Source: Proteiniphilum sp. UBA4084 (GTDB taxonomy: Bacteria > Bacteroidota > Bacteroidia > Bacteroidales > Dysgonomonadaceae). From it: DNA of 17,894 bases. Shown here piece by piece: positions 6,413-13,169 of this stretch (the first letter of the stretch is position 1; each line of letters begins with the position of its first letter). Both the position numbers and the translations under genes were made by a program. The DNA is taken from the NCBI GenBank assembly GCA_002383605.1, contig DFYK01000002.1, positions 1 through 17,894 of the forward strand. The letters run 5' to 3'. The notes under the pieces are model-generated. The model searched no databases. It was not told where the DNA came from and saw only the letters and a list, made by a program, of their open reading frames with translations.

Positions 6413-7478
6413 ATTTTCCTCCTTTTTTTATTTTTTGGATAACCCTGACCGGGGTTATTTCTTTGTCTGTCTCTTCTCGCGACGTGTGGATTTGCCATCC
6501 GAAGCTATCGTAACGAATCAGTCCCTGCACTTTTTCTCCGTGAACGAAACGAAGTAAATTTTGTGCGGCATGTTCTGTCCCCATAAGAAGTGAATTGGCC
6601 ACCATAGCCGAATTATGCGGCGAGCCAAGCAGGTTTGGCAGTTCGAAAAACGGGTAATGAAGTTCGAATTTCCGATATTTAAACGGCTCAACCCACCAGG
6701 CATCGATCGCGGCATAAAAATCGGGATGCGTTTTCAGATGCTCATAAAGCGCCCTTTCGTCGATGATGTCGCCGCGGGCCACATTCACCAGAACAGCATC
6801 CTCCTTCATCAATTCCAATTTCTGCTGGTTGAACAGTCCTTCGGTCGCCCTATTTAAGGCAATGGAAAGGACTAACGAGTCGGAATTTTTCAATACCTCA
6901 TCCAGATCATTGAGCGTGCCGATGAAATCGATCTCTTCATCGGTTTTCCCGGAACTGTTGATCGCAAGGATACGGACGCCGAAGGGTCGCAGTAACTTCG
7001 CAGTAGCTTTGCCGATGGCTCCGAAACCGATGATGCCCACCGTGGAGCCCTTGATGAATTTGGTTTGACTTTCCAACTGGTTGAACTGCCCCGAGGCCAA
7101 TTGTTTGTGATAGAGCGGCAACCGCTTGCTAAGTGCGAGCATCATCGCTACCGTATGCTCGGCCATGGGTTCGGCATAAGCTCCCTGATTACAGGCAATT
7201 TGCAATCCTTCGGGAAAATCTTCGGGTTGGATATGATCGTAGCCTGCGGAGAGCAATTGCATGAATTTTACGTGCTCCAACAGAAGTCTATCCTTGTGAA
7301 TGCCTTCCGATGCCGGATTCCACGACAAAAGCGCATCGGCTTTCGATACCAAGTCATACCCCTCGTTTTCGGAGTAATCTTCCTTAAAATAAAGGTTCGA
7401 TATGCTTCCGAAAACTTTTCGAAGGTAGTCTTTTTGCTTGCCAAATGTTTTGAACGTTACGAGTATATTCATTTTCAA
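6396..7478 (-). CDS. D-isomer-specific 2-hydroxyacid dehydrogenase family protein
   Basis: This 360-residue protein is an NAD(P)-dependent D-2-hydroxyacid dehydrogenase, the family that interconverts 2-oxoacids and D-2-hydroxyacids. The Rossmann motif GFGAIG is at 151-156. The catalytic set is present: Arg235 (NVARGD), Glu264 (AWWVEP, where DVFEPEP is usual) and His288 (GSPHNS). The AWWVEP segment is an unusual form of the catalytic-Glu region and suggests a non-standard substrate. The C-terminal 25 or so residues after the dimer core form a basic extension (IKKGGKYDNRK). Its coding sequence contains the ribosome-binding site and start of the following frnE-like remnant, so the extension may have been shaped by that overlap. 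It follows the DsbA-like gene by 43 bases. Substrate cannot be predicted. Confidence 0.9.
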   Translation of the reverse strand: MKMNILVTFKTFGKQKDYLRKVFGSISNLYFKEDYSENEGYDLVSKADALLSWNPASEGIHKDRLLLEHVKFMQLLSAGYDHIQPEDFPEGLQIACNQGAYAEPMAEHTVAMMLALSKRLPLYHKQLASGQFNQLESQTKFIKGSTVGIIGFGAIGKATAKLLRPFGVRILAINSSGKTDEEIDFIGTLNDLDEVLKNSDSLVLSIALNRATEGLFNQQKLELMKEDAVLVNVARGDIIDERALYEHLKTHPDFYAAIDAWWVEPFKYRKFELHYPFFELPNLLGSPHNSAMVANSLLMGTEHAAQNLLRFVHGEKVQGLIRYDSFGWQIHTSREETDKEITPVRVIQKIKKGGKYDNRK

Positions 7479-7521
7479 CTAAAATTTTTCGCTTCAAATA
7501 ACAATTCTCCTGCCAAAACGT

Positions 7522-8157
7522 TCATTTGATTTGACTAACCCATTGTTCCATCGTCTCATAGCGTTGAGCGCCGCTCAATTTGTATTTTCCGTTGGCAATC
7601 AGGGTAGGCACGGAATTAATACCATACTGGTAGGCACGGTACAAATCTTCGTCGAGCATTTGTTTCACTTTCTCACTGCGATAATCTTTTTCCCATTGAT
7701 CGACATCCAAACCGACGTCGCGAGCACATTTCTTCAATACCTCGAAATCGTTGATATTGAAGCAATCGGTCATGTGGGCTTTCTGTATTCTGTTAAACAT
7801 TTTCTCGTGCATGGCATTTCCGCCCTGCAACTCGGCAGCTTTACAAGCCAACAGTCCGGGAGTGGAATATGGATAGTCGAAATCCTTCTGGGTCATCAAT
7901 TCAGCATGAATGCGATGTTCGTCATCGTTTTCGTTGGCAGCGCGCCAATGCCCCAATATTTCTATTTTTCCCTGTTCTTTCGACCCGAAAATTCGTGCAA
8001 TTCCGTCCGGTTCGGGCGCTAAGGCAAATGATCGATGAACGACTTCCATTTTGTCGCCATACTCTTTTTTCAATCTCTCCACACGTGGCGATAATGCATA
8101 GCACCATGCGCAAAGTACATCGTGAAAAAATTCTATTGTAATCGGTTTTGTTTCCAT
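7522..8157 (-). CDS. DsbA-family (FrnE-like) thiol oxidoreductase/isomerase
   Basis: I take the ATG at 8157, preceded by AGGTG at a good distance, over the GTG at 8163. The 211-residue product has no signal peptide and so is cytosolic, as for FrnE. The thioredoxin-fold active site CAWCY is at 16-20, and the cis-proline loop SVPTLIANGKY is near residues 183-193. The alpha-helical insertion between them has the length typical of DsbA/2-hydroxychromene-2-carboxylate isomerase relatives. FrnE-type proteins act as thiol-disulfide oxidoreductases in oxidative-stress responses; HCCA isomerases of this fold use glutathione and lack the CxxC, so a redox role is preferred. It lies 18 bases downstream of the dioxygenase and 43 upstream of the dehydrogenase, within one co-directional run. 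Confidence 0.88.
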   Translation of the reverse strand: METKPITIEFFHDVLCAWCYALSPRVERLKKEYGDKMEVVHRSFALAPEPDGIARIFGSKEQGKIEILGHWRAANENDDEHRIHAELMTQKDFDYPYSTPGLLACKAAELQGGNAMHEKMFNRIQKAHMTDCFNINDFEVLKKCARDVGLDVDQWEKDYRSEKVKQMLDEDLYRAYQYGINSVPTLIANGKYKLSGAQRYETMEQWVSQIK

Positions 8158-8175
8158 TATCACCTTTGATTTTAT

Positions 8176-9000
8176 TTATCCAAATTTAAAGCTCGAAACA
8201 TTTGCCCCCATTATCGTTCCTGAATAATCTTTATGACCGAGATCATTGCCGGCAGCGCCTGCCGCTACAAATAGAGGGACGAGATGTTCGCTTCGCGGAT
8301 GCGATTCCAACGCTCCGGGAGCTTGGTGCCAATGGATCAAAAGTCCATTTCGCTTTTCGGGATCTGTCGTTTCGACGGCAGAGGTAAGCCAATCGTCGAA
8401 TAGCTTGGACACTCGTCCTACATATTCGCTTCCGGACATAAAACCGCGCATATTGTGATAACTCATGCCGGAACATATCATAAGGACACCCTCCCATCGC
8501 AAAGGTTCGAGGGCTTTGCCAATGGCAATATGAATGGCGGGATCGAGGTCTTTGACGAGTGAAAGCTGCGTCGTCGACATTTTCGCTTCGGGAAAAGCAA
8601 TCATCATTGGTACAAATGTTCCGTGATCGTAACCTCGTTCGGTTTCGTGAGCAGTCTTGAATCCGGCGGCGCGAAGCAGTTGATCGACATCGGCCGCCAA
8701 TTCTGAATTTCCCGGGGCTCTCCATTCGAGGTGATAGGTAAATTCGGGAAAACCATAATAATCGTAATACATCGAAGGGTTTTTGCCGAAATGAACCGTG
8801 GGCAGCGGTTCTTCCCAATGTCCAGAAACCATCAGGAGAGAACGGGCTTTCTGCCCGTACTCTTGTCCCAGTTTTTTCAAGTATTCACTCAGCTTTCCAT
8901 ATCCTTCCGGATCGCCCATATAATCGTCCATCACATTCCACGGACCTCCTCCGTGCGGAATAAAGAATACCGGTAACTTATCGGATAAATTCATCGTCAT
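8176..9000 (-). CDS. LigB/DODA-type extradiol aromatic ring-opening dioxygenase family protein
   Basis: This 274-residue protein belongs to the class III extradiol dioxygenase (LigB) superfamily, the YgiD/4,5-DOPA dioxygenase branch. Metal and active-site His candidates are seen in order: PHGGGPW (His16), SGHWEE (His61), GYDHGTFVP, and the C-terminal SHPRSEHLVPL. The GYDHG(T/A)W/F-P element is the strongest family marker. Such enzymes cleave catechol-type rings with Fe(II) or Zn(II), though the physiological substrate of YgiD-like bacterial members is usually unknown. Its ATG overlaps the TGA of the upstream reductase by four bases (ATGA), so translation is coupled. A second ATG two codons in is an equally good start. 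An oxygen-dependent enzyme in a probable anaerobe or facultative bacterium is noteworthy. Confidence 0.88.
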   Translation of the reverse strand: MTMNLSDKLPVFFIPHGGGPWNVMDDYMGDPEGYGKLSEYLKKLGQEYGQKARSLLMVSGHWEEPLPTVHFGKNPSMYYDYYGFPEFTYHLEWRAPGNSELAADVDQLLRAAGFKTAHETERGYDHGTFVPMMIAFPEAKMSTTQLSLVKDLDPAIHIAIGKALEPLRWEGVLMICSGMSYHNMRGFMSGSEYVGRVSKLFDDWLTSAVETTDPEKRNGLLIHWHQAPGALESHPRSEHLVPLFVAAGAAGNDLGHKDYSGTIMGANVSSFKFG

Positions 9001-9554
9001 TTTCGGATGGTCTTCAATGCTTCACCCCACGCAACCAATTGGTCGATCATGGTATGAAGCGTAGCTTCCTGATATTCACCCGGTTTGAAAACGCTGAAAT
9101 TTTCAAAATCGGTAAAAAGGGAAAGGATAACCTGTGCCCTGACATCGGCAACCTGTATCTCGCCCATGATTTGACGCAACTGCTCTACTGCGCGAACCCC
9201 TCCGCTGGAACCATAACTTACAAAACCAGCAGCCTTGTTGTTCCACTCCGCATAAAGATAATCGATGGCATTCTTCAACGCCCCGCTTGGAGCGTGGTTG
9301 TATTCGGGCGTGACGAAAATAAATGCGTCGAAGGAAGCAATTTTTTCCGACCATTTTTTCGTATGATCATTGGCGTACTGGCTCATCGATGGAGGTATCG
9401 GCTCATCCAACAATGGCAGATCATAATCTTTTATATCAACTACCTCAAACGAGGCATCGGTTCTTTTGCTTGCAATTTCGTATACCCATTTGGCAACCGT
9501 TTCGGAGTTGCGACCCGGGCGGGTACTCCCAATAATGATTCCTATTTTTATCAT
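8997..9554 (-). CDS. NADPH-dependent FMN reductase family (quinone/azo/chromate reductase type)
   Basis: This 185-residue flavodoxin-fold protein carries the FMN phosphate loop GSTRPGR (9-15), the PEYNHAPSGALKNAID motif (83-98) typical of NADPH-dependent FMN/quinone reductases, and the YGSSGG loop near residue 115. The family reduces quinones, azo dyes, chromate or free FMN by NAD(P)H, often to avoid one-electron redox cycling. It is the first gene of the minus-strand run and follows a strong -7 box and a palindromic operator. Its stop overlaps the dioxygenase start, consistent with coupled production of a reductase and a ring-opening enzyme. The exact acceptor is not readable from sequence. 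Confidence 0.92.
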   Translation of the reverse strand: MIKIGIIIGSTRPGRNSETVAKWVYEIASKRTDASFEVVDIKDYDLPLLDEPIPPSMSQYANDHTKKWSEKIASFDAFIFVTPEYNHAPSGALKNAIDYLYAEWNNKAAGFVSYGSSGGVRAVEQLRQIMGEIQVADVRAQVILSLFTDFENFSVFKPGEYQEATLHTMIDQLVAWGEALKTIRK

Positions 9555-9582
9555 ATTCGTTCTTGTTTTTTTAAATTCAGCA

Positions 9583-9590
9583 CAAAGGTA
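9583..9590 (-). promoter_or_regulatory. Promoter -7 box (TACCTTTG) of the reductase-dioxygenase operon
   Basis: On the minus strand TACCTTTG matches TAnnTTTG and lies 28 bases before the reductase ATG. The -33 region falls within the palindrome at 9598-9623. The same ten bases (CACAAAGGTA on the plus strand) form the tRNA-Lys promoter at 9871-9880. Confidence 0.7.
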
Positions 9591-9597
9591 TGTTGAA

Positions 9598-9623
9598 ACA
9601 ATATATGTTGCAACACATATTGT
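9598..9623. promoter_or_regulatory. Probable repressor operator: 26-bp near-perfect palindrome
   Basis: The arms ACAATATATGTTG and CAACACATATTGT are inverted repeats with one mismatch per arm, centred between 9610 and 9611. The palindrome begins 8 bases upstream of the -7 box of the reductase gene and covers the expected -33 region, the usual place for repression. Extra ATGTTG half-sites occur at 9590-9595 and 9629-9634. The core TGTTGCAACA is of the size and symmetry bound by MarR dimers; assignment to the MarR at 4767-5219 is inference. Confidence 0.65.
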
Positions 9624-9743
9624 GTTAAATGTTGTATAAAAGGATTTAAACCATTAGATTAAGATGTTACAAAATGTCATGGGTATTGGTTTACAGGAAA
9701 CCAACGCATCTAAAAGGCAAACTACCCCGTCCGACATACAAAA

Positions 9744-9775
9744 AAGCACTCACCGAACTGAATCGATAAGTGCTT
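9744..9775 (-). terminator. Probable intrinsic terminator of tRNA-Lys
   Basis: On the minus strand AAGCACT and AGTGCTT form a 7-bp stem around an 18-base loop, and the stem runs into a T tract. It starts 11 bases after the tRNA 3' end. Confidence 0.6.
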
Positions 9776-9785
9776 GGTTTAGAAG

Positions 9786-9858
9786 TGACCCCGGAGGGGC
9801 TCGAACCCTCGACCCATTGATTAAGAGTCAATTGCTCTACCAGCTGAGCTACGGAGTC
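9786..9858 (-). tRNA. tRNA-Lys (anticodon CTT)
   Basis: The minus strand folds into a 73-base cloverleaf. The acceptor GACTCCG pairs with CGGGGTC (one G-U pair), the D arm is GCTC-AGCTGGTA-GAGC, the anticodon loop is CTCTTAA with CTT, and the T loop is GTTCGAG. The discriminator base is A and CCA is not encoded. A -7 box TACCTTTG lies 15 bases upstream and a hairpin terminator lies downstream, so it is a single-gene unit. Confidence 0.95.
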
Positions 9859-9872
9859 ATTTTTTAGAGGCA

Positions 9873-9880
9873 CAAAGGTA
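9873..9880 (-). promoter_or_regulatory. Promoter -7 box (TACCTTTG) of tRNA-Lys
   Basis: TACCTTTG on the minus strand, ending 15 bases before the first base of the tRNA, fits TAnnTTTG with transcription starting several bases before the mature 5' end. Confidence 0.6.
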
Positions 9881-9901
9881 CGGATTTTTTGGAAATAAAA
9901 A

Positions 9902-9927
9902 AGGAACAAACCTGAAAATTTGTTCCT
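9902..9927 (-). terminator. Intrinsic terminator of the HU gene
   Basis: On the minus strand AGGAACAAA and TTTGTTCCT make a perfect 9-bp stem with an 8-base loop, followed by six or more T residues. It begins 22 bases after the HU stop codon. Confidence 0.85.
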
Positions 9928-9949
9928 CTTTTATTCCACGACTACGTCC

Positions 9950-10216
9950 TTAGAGGTTTGACAGTTCTGATCCAGCTTTGAACTTAGCTGTTTTCTTTGC
10001 AGGAATGTTGATTGGTTTTTTCGTGCGGGGATTGATTCCTTTTCTTGCACTTCTTTCTGACACAGAGAATGTGCCAAACCCAACTAACACCACTTTGCCA
10101 CCGGCTTTCACTTCTGCGGAAATTGTTTCAAGTGTAGCGTCCAATGCTTTCTTGGCATCCACTTTGCTAAGGCCTGATTGTTCAGCAATAGCACTAATTA
10201 GTTCTGATTTATTCAT
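9950..10216 (-). CDS. HU-family DNA-binding protein
   Basis: This 88-residue protein is a typical HU/IHF-family nucleoid protein that bends DNA without strict sequence specificity. It begins MNKSELISAIAEQSGLS, has the GFGTF turn near residues 47-51, the basic beta-arm with Asn-Pro-Arg (INPRTKKP) that intercalates in the minor groove, and the closing helix KAGSELSNL. Length and motif spacing are canonical. It stands alone, with its own -7 box 63 bases upstream and a strong terminator downstream, and is divergent from the rhomboid operon. HU versus a diverged IHF-like paralogue cannot be settled by sequence alone; HU is more likely. Confidence 0.96.
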   Translation of the reverse strand: MNKSELISAIAEQSGLSKVDAKKALDATLETISAEVKAGGKVVLVGFGTFSVSERSARKGINPRTKKPINIPAKKTAKFKAGSELSNL

Positions 10217-10278
10217 AAGAAAACGTAAATAAAAAAATTAAACATACATTAAGTCAAGGCTGAGCCCTGTTTTGCCGT

Positions 10279-10286
10279 CAAATATA
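10279..10286 (-). promoter_or_regulatory. Promoter -7 box (TATATTTG) of the HU gene
   Basis: On the minus strand TATATTTG matches TAnnTTTG and gives a leader of roughly 55-60 bases before the HU ATG. No clear -33 TTTG is seen. Confidence 0.5.
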
Positions 10287-10391
10287 AGTGATAAATCGAA
10301 AACAATCAAGAAAAAAGGTAAAAAGTATTTGATTTTCCAAAAAAAATCCTTTTTATGGGTCAAAAAACCTCACCAGCTGCGAAATAATACG

Positions 10392-10399
10392 TATTTTTG
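10392..10399 (+). promoter_or_regulatory. Promoter -7 box (TATTTTTG) of the rhomboid operon
   Basis: TATTTTTG matches TAnnTTTG and ends 23 bases before the first rhomboid ATG. The 206-base interval 10217-10422 therefore contains two divergent promoters and is otherwise AT-rich without another visible feature. Confidence 0.6.
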
Positions 10400-10422
10400 C
10401 GCCTCAACATCAGATTATAACA

Positions 10423-11100
10423 ATGAACAATTATAGAAACAGTTTTGCCGGTATATTGCCGCTGGTCACCAAAAACATCATCATCATCAATGGGATAATC
10501 TGGCTGGCCCAGTTTGTCTTGTTGAGCAGAGGAGGCATCGACCTGTCGAAATATTTAGGGCTTCACTTTCCCGCTTCTCCCGATTTTCGCATTTATCAGC
10601 TGGTCACCTACATGTTCCTGCACGACCCCTACTCCTTCTCGCATGTTTTCTTTAACATGTTCGCTGTTTTCATGTTCGGCCGCACACTGGAACAGGTATG
10701 GGGACCCAAGCGTTTCCTCTCTTATTACCTGGTCACCGGTATCGGTGCAGGACTCATTCAGCTGCTCGTGATTTTCATCCGCGCTCAGGCTGTGATGTCA
10801 CAGGAAATGTTTCCGTTAATCAGCAGCGTCACGGTAGGTGCCTCAGGAGCCGTCTTTGGCATATTGCTGGCATTTGGCATGTTGTTCCCCAACGCGGAAC
10901 TCTTTATTATTCCCTTTCCTTTCCCCATCAAGGCCAAATGGTTCGTGATTGGATATGGCCTGTTGGAGCTGGTTTTCGGCGTTGCAAACAGATCGGGGGA
11001 TAATGTAGCTCATTTCGCCCATCTGGGCGGAATGCTTTTCGGCATATTCATGATTTTATACTGGAAAAACAAGGACAAAAAGCATGGCAGGTATTATTGA
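10423..11100 (+). CDS. Rhomboid-family intramembrane serine protease (first of two)
   Basis: This 225-residue polytopic protein carries the rhomboid hallmarks: HxxxN in the second membrane segment (His74, Asn78), the catalytic GASGAVFG with Ser141, and the C-terminal VAHFAHLGG with His200 as the probable general base. About six hydrophobic segments are visible. Rhomboids cleave single-pass membrane proteins within or near the membrane. No extra domain is fused. It is followed by a second rhomboid whose start overlaps its last 17 bases, so both are probably translated together. Substrate is unknown. Confidence 0.92.
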   Translation: MNNYRNSFAGILPLVTKNIIIINGIIWLAQFVLLSRGGIDLSKYLGLHFPASPDFRIYQLVTYMFLHDPYSFSHVFFNMFAVFMFGRTLEQVWGPKRFLSYYLVTGIGAGLIQLLVIFIRAQAVMSQEMFPLISSVTVGASGAVFGILLAFGMLFPNAELFIIPFPFPIKAKWFVIGYGLLELVFGVANRSGDNVAHFAHLGGMLFGIFMILYWKNKDKKHGRYY

Positions 11101-11971
11101 CACACTCAAACTTAAATATAAGACGGGCAGTGTAATGACAAGGCTTATTTTTATCAACGTGGCTGTTTTCATCCTGTTGAAGGTTGTCGCGGTGACATTT
11201 ACGCTGTTTAACGTCCACAGTCTCGACTTGATTGTCTTTTTGGGGGTACCCTCACAAATGACACTGTTGCTGGACCGGCTCTGGACGCTCATCACCTATA
11301 TGTTCGTGCACGAGGGATTTCTGCATCTTCTCTTTAACATGCTCTGGCTCTACTGGTTTGGGCAGATCTTCCTGCAGTATTTCTCAGGCCGCTCACTGGG
11401 CAGTCTTTACGTGTTGGGAGGATTGGCAGGAGCACTGCTCTATGTAGTCGCCTTCAATACGATTCCTTATTACATAGATATGGGACGCGGCTGGATGATC
11501 GGTGCCTCGGCATCGGTGATGGCCATCGTGATGGGAGCAGCCTTTTACCGTCCGGATGTACAGTTGCATCTTCTCCTCCTGGGTCCGGTAAAAATTGTCT
11601 ACATTGCCATTTTTGCCTTTGTGCTCGACTTTCTCTCCCTGGGCAACGCCACCAATCCGGGAGGGCACGTAGCACACATCGGAGGCGCCCTGTTGGGATA
11701 TATGTTTGCCATGCAATACAAAAAAGGCAGGGATATCACCCACTGGATGAGCAAATTGATTGATGGATTTGTGGAAATATTCAAACCACGACAAAAGAAA
11801 TCAAAAATGAGGGTAGAACACGCACGTAGTGAAACCGACTGGGACTATAATAAACGCAGACACAGTGAACAGGAAGAGATCGATGCGATTCTCGACAAAT
11901 TGAAACAATCGGGATACAGCAGCCTCTCAGCAGACGAAAAAAAGAAGCTTTTTGATGCGAGCAAAAAATAA
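11084..11971 (+). CDS. Rhomboid-family intramembrane serine protease (second of two)
   Basis: This 295-residue protein shares the rhomboid core but is not a simple duplicate. Its catalytic motif is GASASVMA with Ser142 kept and Ala at the position usually held by Gly, and the C-terminal motif is GGHVAHIGG with His198. The HxxxN signature appears as HLLFN. After the last membrane helix comes a charged cytosolic tail of about 90 residues that ends in a predicted helical segment (EIDAILDKLKQSGYSSLS) of unknown role. The start codon lies inside the end of the first rhomboid, and the stop overlaps the following EEP gene by 17 bases. The enzyme could be active, as the serine and histidine are both present. 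Confidence 0.9.
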   Translation: MAGIIDTLKLKYKTGSVMTRLIFINVAVFILLKVVAVTFTLFNVHSLDLIVFLGVPSQMTLLLDRLWTLITYMFVHEGFLHLLFNMLWLYWFGQIFLQYFSGRSLGSLYVLGGLAGALLYVVAFNTIPYYIDMGRGWMIGASASVMAIVMGAAFYRPDVQLHLLLLGPVKIVYIAIFAFVLDFLSLGNATNPGGHVAHIGGALLGYMFAMQYKKGRDITHWMSKLIDGFVEIFKPRQKKSKMRVEHARSETDWDYNKRRHSEQEEIDAILDKLKQSGYSSLSADEKKKLFDASKK

Positions 11972-13076
11972 AAAAATAAGATTCCGCGACATCGTCATAT
12001 GGATAATCTTTGCTACCAATGTAGCAGCCATTATCCTGCTTTTCGGCTCTTTTCTCTCCTGGAAGGTCTCTCCGCTGAAAACCAACCTCTTCTCATACAT
12101 AGGCCTGGGTTTTGGATTGATATTCCTGCTCAATGTATGTTACCTGATTTTCTGGATACTTATTTCAAAGTGGAAGCTGGCACTGGTCTCACTGATGGCC
12201 ATTCTGTTGTGTTATAAGCCTGTCACCACCTTTTTCCCGATGCATCTCTTTCCTGACAAGACTCCCGAAGAAACCGTGAAAATCCTGACATACAATGTAC
12301 AGGGATTTACGGAAGAAAGAAATAAAAATTCTGCAGAACATCCCATTCTCGATTATATTGTCCGTACCGATGCCGACATTGTCTGTCTGCAGGAATACCT
12401 GGTAAGCAAAACCGGACAATCCATCTTTTCACAGCGAGATGTGAACCGGATTCTCAATAAGTACCCCTACCGTTCAGTCACCGGTTTGGAATCCTCGGGA
12501 AAATATCATATCTTCGGACTGGCTTGCTTCTCAAAATTTCCAATCGAGCAGACGCATGAGGTGGTGTTCGAATCCTCCTACAACGGAGCAGCAGTTTATA
12601 CCATCAACATAGATGGAGCCAAGTATACGGTGGCAAACATACATCTGGAGTCGAATAGCATCAAAGCGGAAGATAAAAAGCTGTACAGCGATTTTATTCA
12701 GAACTCCGACTCAGTGAAACTGGAAGCAATAACGACTAACATCCGAACCCGGCTGGGAGGTGCCTACCGCATGCGGGCTCACCAGGTAGAGAAAATAAAA
12801 CAATATATCGATAAGCAACAAACAGCAGGAACAGTCATCTGTGGCGATTTCAACGATACCCCCATCTCCTACGCCTATGGTCAGATGAAAAAGGGGTTGA
12901 AAGATGCCTATGTCTCCACAGCATTCGGTCCCGGCATCACCTATCACGAGGATCTTTTTCTGTTTCGGATCGATTACATCATGCACAGCAAAAACATCAA
13001 GGCATTCAAAACGAAAGTCGATAAAGTAAAATTTTCAGACCATTATCCTCTCAGAACCTCTCTGAAACTGGAATGA
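11955..13076 (+). CDS. Membrane-anchored endonuclease/exonuclease/phosphatase (EEP) domain protein
   Basis: I use the ATG at 11955; a TTG one codon upstream is possible. The 373-residue protein begins with three hydrophobic segments (about residues 12-35, 44-70 and 75-100), followed by an EEP-fold domain. Domain markers in order are ILTYNVQG (Asn for Mg binding), DADIVCLQEYL (catalytic Glu), ANIHLES, ICGDFNDTP (Asp and Asn of the active site), RIDYIMHS and the C-terminal SDHYPL (His). The complete set suggests an active Mg-dependent phosphodiesterase or phosphatase. DNA, sphingomyelin-like lipid or phosphoinositide substrates all occur in this superfamily, so I do not choose one. Its position behind two rhomboids with 17-base overlaps suggests joint production at the inner membrane. 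Confidence 0.9.
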   Translation: MRAKNKKIRFRDIVIWIIFATNVAAIILLFGSFLSWKVSPLKTNLFSYIGLGFGLIFLLNVCYLIFWILISKWKLALVSLMAILLCYKPVTTFFPMHLFPDKTPEETVKILTYNVQGFTEERNKNSAEHPILDYIVRTDADIVCLQEYLVSKTGQSIFSQRDVNRILNKYPYRSVTGLESSGKYHIFGLACFSKFPIEQTHEVVFESSYNGAAVYTINIDGAKYTVANIHLESNSIKAEDKKLYSDFIQNSDSVKLEAITTNIRTRLGGAYRMRAHQVEKIKQYIDKQQTAGTVICGDFNDTPISYAYGQMKKGLKDAYVSTAFGPGITYHEDLFLFRIDYIMHSKNIKAFKTKVDKVKFSDHYPLRTSLKLE

Positions 13077-13104
13077 ATCAAATGATTTATTGATGTGAGA
13101 ATGC

Positions 13105-13131
13105 GATGATGAATTAAATTCAATTATCATC
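13105..13131 (+). other. Hairpin between the EEP and queD genes
   Basis: GATGAT-(G)-AATT pairs with AATT-ATCATC around a 6-base loop (one bulged base), 29 bases after the EEP stop. There is no T tract, so this is at best a weak terminator or an RNA-stabilising hairpin. Confidence 0.35.
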
Positions 13132-13142
13132 TGCCAAGCAAC

Positions 13143-13165
13143 AAATCAGCAAATCAACGAATCAG
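13143..13165 (+). repeat. Degenerate 8-bp tandem repeat (AAATCARC-like)
   Basis: AAATCAGC, AAATCAAC and GAATCAG occur head to tail just before the queD start codon. It is an imperfect short tandem repeat; a role in the leader is not evident. Confidence 0.6.
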
Positions 13166-13169
13166 AAAT

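Noticed and set aside
8243..8818. Long frame of 191 codons on the minus strand within the dioxygenase
   Set aside because: It is a shifted shadow of the dioxygenase, with Arg/Ser-rich low-plausibility sequence.
9039..9596. Plus-strand frame of 185 codons opposite the FMN reductase
   Set aside because: The reductase has all family motifs on the minus strand; the opposite frame has none.
9664..9867. Plus-strand open frame of 67 codons
   Set aside because: It runs antisense through tRNA-Lys and the terminator and has no ribosome-binding site or family likeness.
9691..9909. Open frame on the minus strand with VAQLVEQLTLNQWVEGSSPSG
   Set aside because: This well-known spurious peptide is a translation of the tRNA-Lys gene itself.
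11952..11954. TTG as start of the EEP gene
   Set aside because: The ATG directly after it is a better start and changes the protein by only one residue.
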